The translations under genes and the position numbers were made by a program. The notes under the pieces are model-generated. The model saw only the letters and a program-made list of their open reading frames with translations, had not been told where the DNA came from and searched no databases. From Chaetomidium leptoderma (taxonomy: Eukaryota; Ascomycota; Sordariomycetes; Sordariales; Chaetomiaceae): 64,000 nt of DNA. Shown piece by piece: positions 42,875 through 53,483 of the stretch. The stretch is taken from contig MU856886.1 in NCBI GenBank assembly GCA_033296705.1, forward strand, positions 1-64,000. The letters are read 5' to 3'. Positions within the stretch are counted from its first letter, which is position 1. Each line of letters opens with the position of its first letter.

Positions 42875-44437
42875 TCAATCCTCCTCCGTCTCGCCAATGG
42901 CTGACTTCTTGAGTAGAATTTCCGACTTGACGTTCCTGATGTTCCCCTCGAGGCGCTTCCTCATGATGGGCTGCACCGAGGCCGCCAGTTGGTCCTCGTA
43001 CATCTTGAGCTGCTTCTTAAGCATGCCAATCTCGTTCCGTATCGCGGCCACCTCCTCGTCCTCTTCGCCCTCGTCCTCATCTTCGTCCTCGTCGTCCTCG
43101 TCGGATTCCTCTTCCTCAGCACCGCCCGCCTCTTCCTCGGTCTGCGGAGCAGGAGTCGTGGCGTTGGCGGTAGTGGGCGTGACGGCCTCGGTCCCAGCCG
43201 TAGGGGTGGCGATGGCTGGGGTCTCGACCGCCTCCAGAAATTCGGCTTCGAGGGCAGCGTCGTCAAACTCTTCGTCTTCCTCGAGTTGCTGCTCCATGTC
43301 GGCATCGCCAAAGTAGTCGTCCGCTTCTCCCTCGGCATCTTCTTCGTACTCCTCCTCGTCGTCGTCGTCCGCAGTGCCATTCTGCTTGCTGTCGATCCAT
43401 TCGGTCCGGACGCTCAGAGCCTCACGGTCAGACGAAAGCAGCCGATCCACCTCAGCCTCCTTGTTCTTGATCTCCAACTTGCTGAGACGCTTGCGGAACC
43501 GGCGATTCCTGGCATCGTGCATGGGCGCTGTGATACCGTGGGGCCATCGGTGGCCGTGTTCGACAGCCTTGGGGAGGGGTGCCGTCTTGGCCTCCTCCTC
43601 GCTCTGAACTTGGGCAAAGACCATCAGCATCTGGCAGATGTCTGATGACTTGACCATTGACTTCTTGTCCCACGTCTTCATGCCCTCGGTGATGGTAGGT
43701 AGATCCGTGAGGATGGCCGCGTAGGGCTGGCCCTTGATAGTAACCATGGCCCGGCGGCCTTCATCGTCCAACCACTTGACCTGAAAATCCGCACCTCCCT
43801 GTGATTTGGGGAGCCCAATCTGTTTAGCTTGGATTGCTGCTCGCAGGTAATCGCAGTGCTCGCCGGGCATCATGCGGAATAGGAATTGCTCCTCGCTGAC
43901 CGGGTCAACCTCGCGATCCTCAGCCTCCGAGTCGTAGCCCTCGCCGAGCGGCTTTTGGGGAATCCGGCCGACAGGCTTGACTTTCAGCGTCGGTTGTCTG
44001 ACAAGGCCGGGTGTTACCGGCTTGAGTGTGATTTTTGTCTTCTTGGCCTGGTGCGCCAGGGCGTTGCTGTTGGAAAGAGGGACGCTGTCATGGTCGTCTT
44101 CGCTGTCGTCTCTCGTCCTCTTCTTCGCTGATGGCCTGGAAACTCGGCCAGCCTTAGTCTGCGTGGTTGTGGAGGCACCTGGCACTCTGCTCGCTGTGGA
44201 AATGGCGCTAGGTCGGGGCAGGCTCGGGGGGTGGGAGTCGGCCGGGGTCGAGGGCTGTGATTTCGACACAAGCTTAATCTTTGGCGGACCTTGAGATGGT
44301 GTGGCTGGAGCGGGTGACGTGGATTGTTGAAACGAGGAGTTCGGGGTGATCATGGCCGAGCCGCCGATGGTCGCGCCGCTGGTGATTTTTAGGCTGGGTA
44401 GCCGCCTTGGGGGCTGTGGCTGCTGTGGAGTCGACAT
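42875..44437 (-). CDS. taf7: TFIID subunit 7 (TAF7, TAFII55 domain)
   Basis: TFIID subunit that pairs with TAF1. Intron-free gene of 520 residues. The first ~165 residues are Pro/Ser-rich and basic, with PSAKKRTRD a likely nuclear signal. The TAFII55 domain runs at ~178-345: EEQFLFRMMPGEHCDYLRAA, FQVKWLDDEGRRAMVTIKG, PYAAILTDLPTITEGMKTWD, KKSMVKSSDICQMLMVF and WPHGITAPMHDARNRRFR, all as expected. Next comes a helical, acidic part (DDDDEEEYEEDAEGEADDYF) and the C-terminal coiled coil MLKKQLKMYEDQLAASVQP ending at EILLKKSAIGETEED. The domain is complete. It diverges from taf3 across 1.45 kb containing an inverted-repeat element. Confidence 0.93.
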   Translation of the reverse strand: MSTPQQPQPPRRLPSLKITSGATIGGSAMITPNSSFQQSTSPAPATPSQGPPKIKLVSKSQPSTPADSHPPSLPRPSAISTASRVPGASTTTQTKAGRVSRPSAKKRTRDDSEDDHDSVPLSNSNALAHQAKKTKITLKPVTPGLVRQPTLKVKPVGRIPQKPLGEGYDSEAEDREVDPVSEEQFLFRMMPGEHCDYLRAAIQAKQIGLPKSQGGADFQVKWLDDEGRRAMVTIKGQPYAAILTDLPTITEGMKTWDKKSMVKSSDICQMLMVFAQVQSEEEAKTAPLPKAVEHGHRWPHGITAPMHDARNRRFRKRLSKLEIKNKEAEVDRLLSSDREALSVRTEWIDSKQNGTADDDDEEEYEEDAEGEADDYFGDADMEQQLEEDEEFDDAALEAEFLEAVETPAIATPTAGTEAVTPTTANATTPAPQTEEEAGGAEEEESDEDDEDEDEDEGEEDEEVAAIRNEIGMLKKQLKMYEDQLAASVQPIMRKRLEGNIRNVKSEILLKKSAIGETEED

Positions 44438-44890
44438 CGTTTTCAGCCGTGCCCAAGGAGACTGGACACAGGCCGTAGTCGGAAAGCGAGAGGAATGTAG
44501 CCGTGGCAGTTGTTGATGGTGGGAGCTGTCGAGTTCGAAAGCCGACCCAAGGAAAGCATGAACTGCTTGCTGGAAAAAGAAGACGCGGGCGGCGTAATAC
44601 AGGTAATCGAGGCAGAGCCGCAGTTGCCGCCGTGCAGTCGAATTGTAATCGTGGTTCGAAGTCTTGATGATGGTTGGCAGGCAAGTTAGTTAGCGCTGGG
44701 ATTCCAGGAACTTGAACTTGAAGATGCGACGCGATGCGCCTGCGAGGCCTGGTGTTGGAATGCGCCCCGGCAAATGGGGAGCTTGGCAGTGGAGGTTTCC
44801 GTTCTTAGGTGGGTCTTGAACCACGAGCGATGTGGGGTTGCAGTCAGGGATGTGCGATGGCTCGAGGATGGGACCAGCGCGTGGTTAATG

Positions 44891-44905
44891 TAGGGTTAGG
44901 GTTTT
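44891..44905. promoter_or_regulatory. Telobox-like motif
   Basis: TAGGGTTAGGGTTTT, read on the minus strand as AAAACCCTAACCCTA, about 450 bp upstream of the TAF7 start. Such motifs bind Myb/TRF-type proteins of the Tbf1 kind in fungal promoters; action here is inferred. Confidence 0.4.
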
Positions 44906-45023
44906 AAGCGAGGTAGCGAATCTTGCCAGGCGTTGAGTTTGATGAGTTGAGGGTGGAAGTTGGGGAGTCTTTCGAGAAGAGGGGCGTAATGTCAATAATA
45001 ACCCTCGAGGCCCAGTTCAGACA

Positions 45024-45323
45024 ATCCCTTTGGCTGTGCATAAAGCCACTTTTTGTGGGCCACAGCAAAAAAGAACCCTGTAGCCGCCAAGACCCGACCC
45101 ACAATACATGGCAGTTTGGTGGTGATACTTTTGCCTTCCTTCCCTCTCCCCTAAAATTTCTCCAATTAGCCCCTACTACCCCTATCACCCAACTGGAATT
45201 CAAGAGTTCAGCCGCTAAATACAGGCGGTAGCCTCTAATCTGTAGTGGCAAGCCCCAACCTCAAGGTATCGAAGTCGCCTTGGCGGCTCCACAAAAAGTG
45301 GCTTTATGCACAGCCAAAGGGAT
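45024..45323. mobile_element. MITE-like element with 35-bp perfect inverted ends
   Basis: The 35 bases at 45024-45058 are the exact reverse complement of 45289-45323. The repeat begins ATCCCTTTGGCTGTGC on the left. Inside the arms a second matching word (AGCCGCCAAG at about 45082-45091 against CTTGGCGGCT at 45279-45288) shows that the arms once extended further; the left arm has about 24 extra bases between the two parts. The element is about 300 bp with a non-coding core. I found no clear target-site duplication, so it could be an old MITE, a solo hairpin or a relic of another inverted duplication. It lies in the divergent taf7-taf3 region. Confidence 0.55.
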
Positions 45324-45888
45324 AGCCATATTTAGTATTTACGTCCAAACCTTTCAGACCACAATAGGAAGCCCCACATGCCCTTGCTTTTTGCCTCAGG
45401 CAGAACGAATCATGAATTGACTTGAGAACGGATAGGACCCACTCTCGAGAGCTCACTGAAGCACTGCTTCGAAGCGATTAAAACATCCAACCGATCCATC
45501 ACCACGGCGTCAACACAGAGATCGGAGGACTGACAATCCCACCCCTCAACCCATATTTTAATAGAGAGTAACCTAAGCCGGCCAGGTTGCGCTCAACAAC
45601 TCAACTCTGCTTGGCACGCAGGGAGCTTGGAGTGAGGCTGATGAGCAATGGCCATGAAGCAGCTCTCTGTTACATGAGTTCGCTTCCATGAGAAGACGGA
45701 AAACCGCAGCTCAAGATTTTTTCTTCTCACCTCCATCATTCCCAGCGGAGCAGGGGTTCGCAGTTCCCCAGCCAAGGAATCTCTGATCCTCACCTCTTCA
45801 AAGTTCTTCATCCAACCCGAACATCAATCAATTACCCTCCTCACCAAATCGAAAGTTACGAAAACACACACACAGAGCCAGCAACAAA

Positions 45889-46783
45889 ATGACACCACCA
45901 CCACCGCTCTTCCACGCCCTCCTCCGCCCGGCCGTCCTCCAAATCCTGCGCGCCACAGGTTACCACAGCGCCAAGACATCAGTCCTCGACTCGGTCACCG
46001 ACCTCGCAGCGCGCTACTTTTTGCATCTATGCCAGCTCACGGCGCTCTACGCAGCCCACAACCATGACGAACCACCACCTCCTCTAATCCCCGAAGAGGG
46101 CGGCGCGTTGGCGGCGGCGGCGGCTGTGGCGTCAACAACAACAACAACAACAAACCCAGTAATCCCCGCGCCCACCATCGTCGACGTGCGCATGGCGCTG
46201 CAGCGGGCAGGCGCGCTGTTGCCCGAGCGGATCGAGGAGGAGCAGGCGTATCTCGGGGAGGAGGACACGCGGGGCGCCGAGGCGTTTATCGCGTGGGCGA
46301 TGGGGTCGCTGAACCGGGAGATTACGAGGATCGCGCTGGACGGGAATGATGAGGCGGGGGATTATTTGGATGGTAAGCTCTCTCTCAAGTCGTCTCTCTC
46401 TCTCTCTCTCTCTGATGACCTTGGAAAAAGCCTGGCTGCTGATCATGACTGTTTGTGTAAAAGCCCTCAAGAAAAAACACAGCAAAAACGACGACGACTC
46501 CAAGTTCCTCGGCACGCTGCTCGGCCGGAGCATTGAGCACGGCGACGTGCTGGTGGAGGGGGGCGAGTGCCCGAGCATTTTTGTCTGGGAGGAGCGGAGG
46601 CGGATGGCGGGCCAGAAGACGCCGGAGCCGCCGCAGCAGCAGGGCTTGCAGCAGCGCGAGGTCAACGGCGACGGGGATCGTGATGGGGACGGTGACGACG
46701 ACGGGGAGGGGTCGCGGCCGCCGAGTTCGGGGTTGAGTTCGCTTGGCGATCGGAGCATTGCGGATGAGATGGATCTGTCTTAA
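45889..46783 (+). CDS. taf3: TFIID subunit 3 (TAF3, histone-fold)
   Basis: Histone-fold TFIID subunit that pairs with TAF10. Two exons, 45889-46372 and 46464-46783, encode 267 residues. The bromodomain-associated histone fold runs at ~5-110: FHALLRPAVLQILRATGYHS, AKTSVLDSVTDLAARYFLHL, an insert of poly-Thr and Ala, then TIVDVRMALQRAGALLPER; this matches the yeast Taf3 opening in style. AEAFIAWAMGSLNREITRIA and the splice-made DYLDALKKKHSKND follow, then an acidic Gly/Asp tail (DGDRDGDGDDDGEG) and SSLGDRSIADEMDLS. No PHD finger, as in other fungal TAF3. The intron holds a CT microsatellite near 46395-46415, and the acceptor is an AAG. TAF8 has the same fold, but the sequence reads better as TAF3. 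Confidence 0.8.
46395..46415. repeat. CT microsatellite in the taf3 intron
   Basis: About ten CT units near the donor side of the intron. Confidence 0.85.
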
Positions 46784-47101
46784 GGAATGATGACTTATCG
46801 GCCGCCGCGTGCTGAGGAGGTTGTTGTGGCGGTGGCAGTCTAGGGACAAAGGGGGAAGGAAGTTGAGAACGGAGAGCAAGCATAGCGATGGCGTTACGGA
46901 ACTAGGATGGAGGATGACAGATACATTTATACAAAATAATCGACTTTGAGTTTTGACACGGGCAGAAAAGGTCATGGAGAGGCAAGGTTAGGATATATCT
47001 ATCCCATTGTATAACCAATAACTGACTTATTCGCATTCATGGGCAGTCCTCGCAAGCTCTGGTGGCAAGGCAACACAACGAATCCTCTCCTTTCTTCTTC
47101 T
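46784..47101. other. Convergent 3' region, taf3 and GH15 gene
   Basis: 318 bp; 3' untranslated regions only. Nothing else recognised. Confidence 0.6.
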
Positions 47102-49471
47102 CTATTTCTTAAACTCAGACACGCGATCCAAGTTGAAGGCCGCACTGATCAGAGCCAGATGGCTAAACGCCTGCGGGGTGTTCCCGAGCTGCTCGCCGCT
47201 GCGCGAGATCTCCTCGGAGAACATCATCAGGTGGTTCGAGAAGCTGAGCATGTTCTCAAACAGGTTGATGGCACGAACCAGGTACTTGGGCTCGTAGACG
47301 GACGCCCGCGTCATGGCTTCGACCAGCCAGAACGTGCACATGCTGAAGGCACCCTCGCGGCCGCCCACACCTGGTTTGGGGGGGAAACAAACACCCATGT
47401 CAGTCTCTTGGGGGATCTTGCGGTCTACGGTTGTAGATAGGAGTAGTAGGGGTGCGTAACTCACCATCTTCCGACGCCTCCGTGTCGTACCTGTACACCA
47501 ACCCGGTGCTGGTCAGCCCGCCCTTGTCGGGGGGCAGCATGATGCGGTCCATGGTGTTCAAGAAGCGCGGGTCGTTGGGGGCGATGAAGAATACCAGCGG
47601 CGCAATCAGGATGGACGAGTCCAGCATGGTCTTGCTCTCGTAGCTCTGCACAAAGCACTTCATCTCCTTGTTGTACGCCTTCTCCATAATCTCCTCGTAC
47701 AGGCCGTCCCGGGCCTCGAGCCACTTGGCCCGGTTTTGGCAGGGGAAGTTGCGCTTCTCCGACAGGCGCAGGCCGCGGTCAAAGGCGACCCACAGCATGA
47801 TCTTGGAGTAGGTAAAGTTCTGCTTGTTGTTGCGCACCTCCCAGATGGACATGTCGGGCTCGTGCATGATGGTCAGCACGTAGTCGAGCATGACGCGCAC
47901 CGTGCACCACAGGTCCCAGTGGATGGGCTTGCCGTACTTGTTGTACAGGTAGATGGCGTCCATGAGCTCGCCGTAGATGTCGAACTGCTGGTGGAAGGCG
48001 GCGCCGTTGCCGATGCGCACGGGTTTGCTGCCCCGGTAGCCGTCCAGGTGCGTCAGCTCGCGCTCGGGGATGTCGGTCTCGCCGCGGATCGTGAACATGA
48101 TGGGCAGCCCGCCGTCGGAGATGCGCGACTTGAGAAAGCGCTCGCTGATGAACCCCATGTAGGCGTCGGCCTCCTCGGTGAAGCCCATGCGGAGCAGAAT
48201 GTAAATGGTGAAGCTCGAGTCTCGCACCCACGAGAAGCGGTAGTCCCAGTTGCTTGATCTGTGGGTTAGTGCCCGCGCGCGTTAGAACCGTACGAGCCTA
48301 AGAAAGAGCTGCTCACCGGACGCCTCCGATTTCCTCGGGGATGGAAAAGGTCGGGGCGGCGATGATGGCGCCCGTCGGCTCGTACGTCATGAGCTTCAGG
48401 ATCATGAGACTCCTCGCCACCACCTCGCGCCAACGGCCCTTGTACTTGCTCTTGGAGATCCAGTTATACCAGTACGTCTGGGTGTCGTGTTGCTGTGTGT
48501 CGATGATGGCACTGGTGATGTTCTCGGTGATGTGGCTCGAACTGTCGTTGCGGATGACGAAGGATACCGCCTGGCCCTCACAGATATCGATGCTGGCCAC
48601 GACGCCCTCGCCCAGCATGTCGGGCTTCTTGACCTTCTTGAAGCGGACGATGGGCCAGCGCTTGTCGCTGTCCTCGCCACGGTCAATGCTGACATCAAGC
48701 TGGAGCTGGACGTTCTTGCTGGAGAAGGTGGCCGTCTTGCTCTGAGGGCTGTGGGGGACGCCCTCCTCCTGGACAATGGCGGTGGTGTGCGGTTCTGTGG
48801 CATAGTCAAAGGCAGGGAAGATCTCAACGTCTAATTCGCCGGGGTTCAATCCATCATCAGCTTCAGCCCCTATTTCACGCTCCGGGACCATACTGACCCA
48901 GCTGGAGACGGCCACGGATGCACTCGACGCGGCGGACCAACCACTGCTTGAGCTCCTCCTGGACGCTGGTCATCTCCCGGTAGGCGCCCTGCTTGGGACC
49001 CTTGAAGATGACCTTGGCACTCTTTGGCCGGGGGAAGAAGTCGACGACGTCAACCACGCCATCCTCGTGGATGTAACGGGTCTGCAGGATGTTTGACGAA
49101 GGGAGATATTGCTGCTTGGTGGTGCAGCTAAGATGGGCAGCCGGATGGATGCTGAAGTAGCCCCCCTTGTCCTTGTCCAACAGGCGGCAGAAGACGGAGG
49201 GCGAGTCGAACTCGGGCCTGCGGCGTGTTAGACTGTGTGCATCTGCTGGGACAAGATACCAGCTGTTGAACTCGGAGCTGGTCTGGTCTCTGACCACTGT
49301 TTTAAAAAAGAAGTAATAGACTCACCAGCACATAAAATCAACACTGCCGTCCATGCCCACAAGGGCACAGGTTCTCATGTTGCCAATCAAGCCATAGTTC
49401 TCGATGGGGAGATAGCCAGCGCCAGACCTCCGCATCTGGCTGTCATTCTCGGTCGAGCACTGGACGGACAT
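47102..49471 (-). CDS. Glycoside hydrolase family 15 protein, intracellular
   Basis: Family of glucoamylases and some trehalases acting on alpha-glucosides. Five exons: 49471-49326, 49217-48898, 48830-48317, 48258-47465 and 47370-47102, giving 680 residues. An N-terminal beta-sandwich domain (YLPIENYGLIGNMRTCALVG, GSVDFMCWPEFDSPSVFCRL, VVDVVDFFPRP) precedes the (alpha/alpha)6 barrel: NWDYRFSWVRDSSFTIYILL holds the WxRD catalytic region, and GGREGAFSMCTFWLVEA the second catalytic Glu. This two-domain form is that of bacterial and archaeal trehalase/glucodextranase-like enzymes, not of secreted fungal glucoamylase. No signal peptide and no starch-binding domain, so a cytosolic role in trehalose, glycogen or oligosaccharide metabolism is inferred. 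The intron at 48831-48897 was set by restoring RLQLDVEIFPAFDYA. Confidence 0.88.
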
Positions 49472-50968
49472 TGTGAGAGGCAGCACAAGTCCTTCGATAG
49501 CTTGGAAACCTAGGTAGGCAGTGTGGTGTGTAGTTCACGGATGGTCTCCAATTTTGGTTGGGCATGAGTGGTGTGGTTGGGACGAACAAGCCAATCGGGG
49601 GATGACGCCAACAAAGGGAGGGAAGGCTGATCAGGAACTCGAGGGACTCCGAGTCCACAACTGCTCAACCTTGGTTTCTTGAGCGGGAAACACCGGGATA
49701 GTTATACACACTAACAACATGGAAGGCGGCCACTTCCAACAGTTCAACTCGGCTCAACACGGCTCCTACGGTATCGAGTCGAGAAAGGGAATACGCGAGT
49801 CACAAACTCGAGGTCGCATCACCCCGCATTCCGATCTCAGCTTCACGGTTCACCCTCTCGGGATGCTCGATTCAGGGTCCTGCGGGATGCAGCCAAGCAG
49901 CAAGTGATGCAGCAAGTGGTGACTGAGTCAGCGCACTGCACTGAATAGCATGCTTCATGCTGAAGTCTGGTGCCGAGAGCGCGATTACCTAGATTACGTG
50001 ACGTATGTGTAAGTGGAGGGACGGGAATCGATCAGCAATGACGCAGCTTGCCCTGACGAGCCTGAGTAATCCCAGTGGGCCCTTGCAGCTTTTGGCCGAC
50101 GCCCAGTCGGGAGTCGGGAGTCGGGAGCCGGGAGAGGGCGAGGTAGGCTCTCTCAGCTCTGTAGGACAGGTCGTCGCTCATTCATTAATAATTACCCGAG
50201 TCAACCACTCGCTTTCCCCAAGACATTTGCTGAGGATATTGCAAAGGCTTGGGCTGTTTCAGTTGGACAATCAAATCGACCGTCTCATGGTCTAGATTGA
50301 CCGTGCCCAGGCGCTAGTTATTCCGTGTCATCAACGGATTTTCTCTTTCTCATGTGCTTTTCCTGTTGAGCGAACGTTCGGCGGTTCATGATGTAGTCCT
50401 AGGTAGAGTGTCGAACACGTCCTAGGTTGGGGAATCGAAGAGGTGCACTCGACTCGAGGTGCAAGTACCTTACTTATTATCCAGGCTTCGTGTCCTCAGC
50501 GAGTTTTGACATTCTGGATAAAAATTTAGAGAGCCATGTATCCGACTGAAACAAACGTTGGAATTAAGGCCCACGGTTACAGCCGCCGTCCCGGAACTTC
50601 AATCTTTATTGATGCGCTGGCTGGGGCTTGTTCGAAACTGTGGTTCTGGCCAGTGGCCCAAGACATTAAAGACATTGGGAGGTTTCCGGCATGGCGCCTT
50701 GGCGGACCTCGAGCGGACCTCCCCCTGCAGCAAGCCTCAGCTGGTCGCAGCTGTCCCCGGGTCGAGACTGAACCAGGACCCTGGTCATCCGCCCCCCCCG
50801 GGCCCCCGAAGCCAATCCAGTCGCGTCTCGTGCGTCCAAAACTCCACCGCTCATCTGCCCTTCTGGGATGCTAGCAGCGACCGGCTCGACCTTGCCGAAG
50901 GGCACCTCCCGACGCCTGTGCAATTGGACCACGATGAATCTGGCGAGGCCTCGTCCACCGCCCAAACA
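49472..50968. promoter_or_regulatory. Divergent region, GH15 gene and SLC35C2-like gene
   Basis: Contains a short tandem GGGAGTC array at about 50105-50128 and a CCAAT word at about 50812, 150 bp before the chosen transporter start. In-frame codons extend upstream of that start to 50612 and beyond, so part of the region could be coding. No other gene seen. Confidence 0.5.
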
Positions 50969-53012
50969 ATGCCAGTCACTTCCCCATCGAGCACTCCGTT
51001 TCCCCATCCTCCTCCTTCGTCCGCACTCTTTGAAGACGGTCTCGTCTCGACGCACAACTCAGACCACGTTTCTCACCCGCCAGCGCCGCCAGTGTTGGGA
51101 CACGCGACAGCAGCCACCAGCGGATCAACGTCAGAGGCCGCCCAAGTAGCCGCCGCACCGGTTCCCGACCCCTGGACACGTGCACATCCCCAGTCCACCG
51201 GAGCGGGCCTGGACCCCGACGACGTCGAGATCGAGATGGACGCCGTGACGCCCGCCGGCCACCGTCGGAGGCGAAGCAGTCTCATCAATCCCGCCAATGC
51301 TTCAAATAGTCGCCACCGGTCGCCACGACCGAGATCTCTGTCAAGTCGGACTCCCGCCAACGGCGACGACGAAGGAAAGATTGTCGAGGAGAGCAGCGAC
51401 GGCGAGGTATCCATACGGCCGGGCGAGATAGACGAGGACGACTTGACCGACGAAGACCTCCACGATGACGAGGAGGCCGGCCTGACGGGGAAAGACAGGC
51501 GGAGGAAGAGACGGAAGCGGAGGCGGAACCAGTTGCTCGATCAGCGGGTAGTCAGGGAAGGCATCTCCCCGGAGGAGAAGCAAGAGGCAGACCGCAACGT
51601 TGCGAGGAGCCTGCTAGTCAACGGTGTCCTGATCGGGCTCTGGTACTTTTTCTCGTTATTAATCTCCTTGGTATGGACACACTCACACACACAACACTCA
51701 AATCCCTATGATCCATGTTTTGGGACACCCTGCTAACCTCCTGCCTCCAGTACAACAAATGGATGTTTTCACCCGACAAGCTCAACTTCCGCTTTCCTAT
51801 GTTCACCACCGCCGTGCATTTCCTTGTGCAATTTTCCCTAGCGTCATTAGTATTATTCCTCATCCCCTCGATGCGGCCGCAGAACGGCCGCAGGTCCGAC
51901 TTGGGCCAGTCAAGGCATGAGCCAGAGCCAGAACGGCCCATCATGACCAAGATGTTCTACCTCACCAGGATCGGGCCCTGCGGCGTGGCGACCGGCCTCG
52001 ACATTGGCTTGGGCAACACCTCGCTCCAATTCATCACCCTCACCTTCTACAGTAAGTTCCAGTTGCTGCCACCAGGCCTGCCACCCCGTCTAATGCCCAC
52101 GCCCCCTTAGCCATGTGTAAATCCTCCTCCCTCGCCTTCGTCCTCATCTTCGCCTTTCTCTTCCGCCTCGAATCCCCCACCTGGAAGCTCGTAGGCATCA
52201 TCGCCACCATGACCCTGGGCGTCGTCATGATGGTGGCGGGCGAGGTCGAGTTCAAGCTCGGCGGCTTCGTCCTCGTCATCGCGGCGGCCTTCTTCTCGGG
52301 CTTCCGCTGGGCCCTCACGCAGATCCTGCTGCTCCGCAACCCGGCCACGTCGAACCCCTTCTCGAGCATCTTCTTCCTCGCCCCGGTCATGTTCGTCACC
52401 CTCGTCAGCATCGCCATCCCCGTCGAGGGGCCCCGCGCCCTCCTCGCCGGGCTCGAGGCCATCACCGAGGAGAAGGGCGCGCTCCTCACGGTGCTCATCA
52501 TTTTATTTCCCGGCGTCATTGCCTTTCTGATGACCGCCTCCGAGTTTGCCCTGCTGCAGCGCACGTCGGTCGTGACGCTGTCCATCGCGGGCATCTTCAA
52601 GGAGGCCGTCACCATCTCGGCCGCCGCCCTCGTGTTTGGCGACACCATGACCCCCGTCAACATCATCGGGCTCGTCGTCACCCTCGTCGCTATCGCCACG
52701 TACAACTGGATCAAGATCAACAAGATGCGCTCCGAGGCCCAGACGAATGTCCATCGCGGCCATCTGGCCGAGGAGGAGGAGGAGGAAGAGGAGGGCCGGT
52801 TGCCGCTCAGCGGGAGTGGGAGTGGGAGTGGGAGTGGGAGTGACGGGGATGATGACCAAGGAGGGGAGGATATGGGTTTGTTGAGGCGGAGCGTGGACAA
52901 CGATCATGTTCTGTTTACGGCCGACGGGGGGGACGTGGTTGCGGGGCCGGGGCCGGAAGTGACGGCCGCGAGGGGTGATGGGCCGCTTCTGAAGGATGGG
53001 AGGACTGATTGA
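50969..53012 (+). CDS. Triose-phosphate/nucleotide-sugar transporter family protein (SLC35C2-like)
   Basis: Drug/metabolite-superfamily membrane transporter of the Golgi or ER. Exons 50969-51670, 51751-52051 and 52111-53012 give 634 residues. The first ~210 residues are a disordered, acidic cytosolic region (VSIRPGEIDEDDLTDEDLH) ending in a very basic block (KDRRRKRRKRRRN). Ten membrane helices follow, from LLVNGVLIGLWYFFSLLISL, then YNKWMFSPDKLNFRFPMF, GVATGLDIGLGNTSLQFITL, MCKSSSLAFVLIFAFLFRLE, and GVIAFLMTASEFALLQRTSV to NIIGLVVTLVAIATYNWIK. These are the marks of the TPT subfamily; yeast Ymd8 and human SLC35C2 are relatives. The tail has six Ser-Gly pairs. The start is uncertain: 50969 has a good context, 50612 is also in frame. 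Transported sugar nucleotide unknown. Confidence 0.85.
52811..52842 (+). repeat. GGGAGT hexamer repeat
   Basis: About five in-frame units encoding Ser-Gly pairs in the cytosolic tail of the transporter. Confidence 0.85.
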
Positions 53013-53483
53013 GGGGATGGATGGACCCCGACCTGCATTATATATACGCACATGCCGTGTTTTCAAAGTGGCAAGACTATCGGATCGTGATACCCACATA
53101 AACCTATGTGTTCCATGCCGGTCTCTTCTCTGTCATATATATACGAGAGACTTGGGCGAAGGGGAGAAGGGGGGGGGATTCGGAGTCAGAACATATCACG
53201 GGGCGCATGGGACCGGCAAACAGGCACTGCTATAATAGATGGTTTTCTCGTTTGTCTTGCATGCTATCTATATTACAGGAATTCACCTTTGCCTGACTCC
53301 AGTATCTAAACGCCATGTTTGTGCCTCTCACGTGGTCCTTGCAGCACACTGGGGTGTGGCATTTATCTATCATGTTTCGAGATGATGATTGACCAGAGTT
53401 TTATGTCAGGTTTCAAGTTGTGGTCCCTCATCTCCTCCTGCTCTCCCGGCCTTCCCCGGGGCCGCACAAACGCAACGGGTCAC
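53013..53483. other. Convergent 3' region
   Basis: 471 bp between the transporter and the RBM42-like gene, with several TATATA words near 53040 and 53140. 3' untranslated regions; no gene seen. Confidence 0.6.

Larger units (their letters stand above)
44438..45888. promoter_or_regulatory. Divergent region between taf7 and taf3
   Basis: Both TFIID genes start at the edges of this 1.45-kb region. It contains a telobox-like TAGGGTTAGGG at 44891 and a 300-bp inverted-repeat element at 45024-45323. A frame of about 115 codons on the minus strand runs into the left repeat arm and is not regarded as a gene. Confidence 0.6.

Noticed and set aside
44904..45251. Minus-strand frame of about 115 codons
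   Set aside because: It runs across the left arm of the inverted repeat and shows no protein family; best explained by the element itself.
48840..48853. GGGTTCAATCC, similar to a tRNA T-arm
   Set aside because: It lies in the intron/exon region of the GH15 gene and no acceptor stem or anticodon arm can be built around it. Similar T-arm-like words at about 791 and 3399 failed the same test.
49719..49907. Plus-strand frame of 62 codons
   Set aside because: Located in the GH15 promoter region; no conserved feature to support it.
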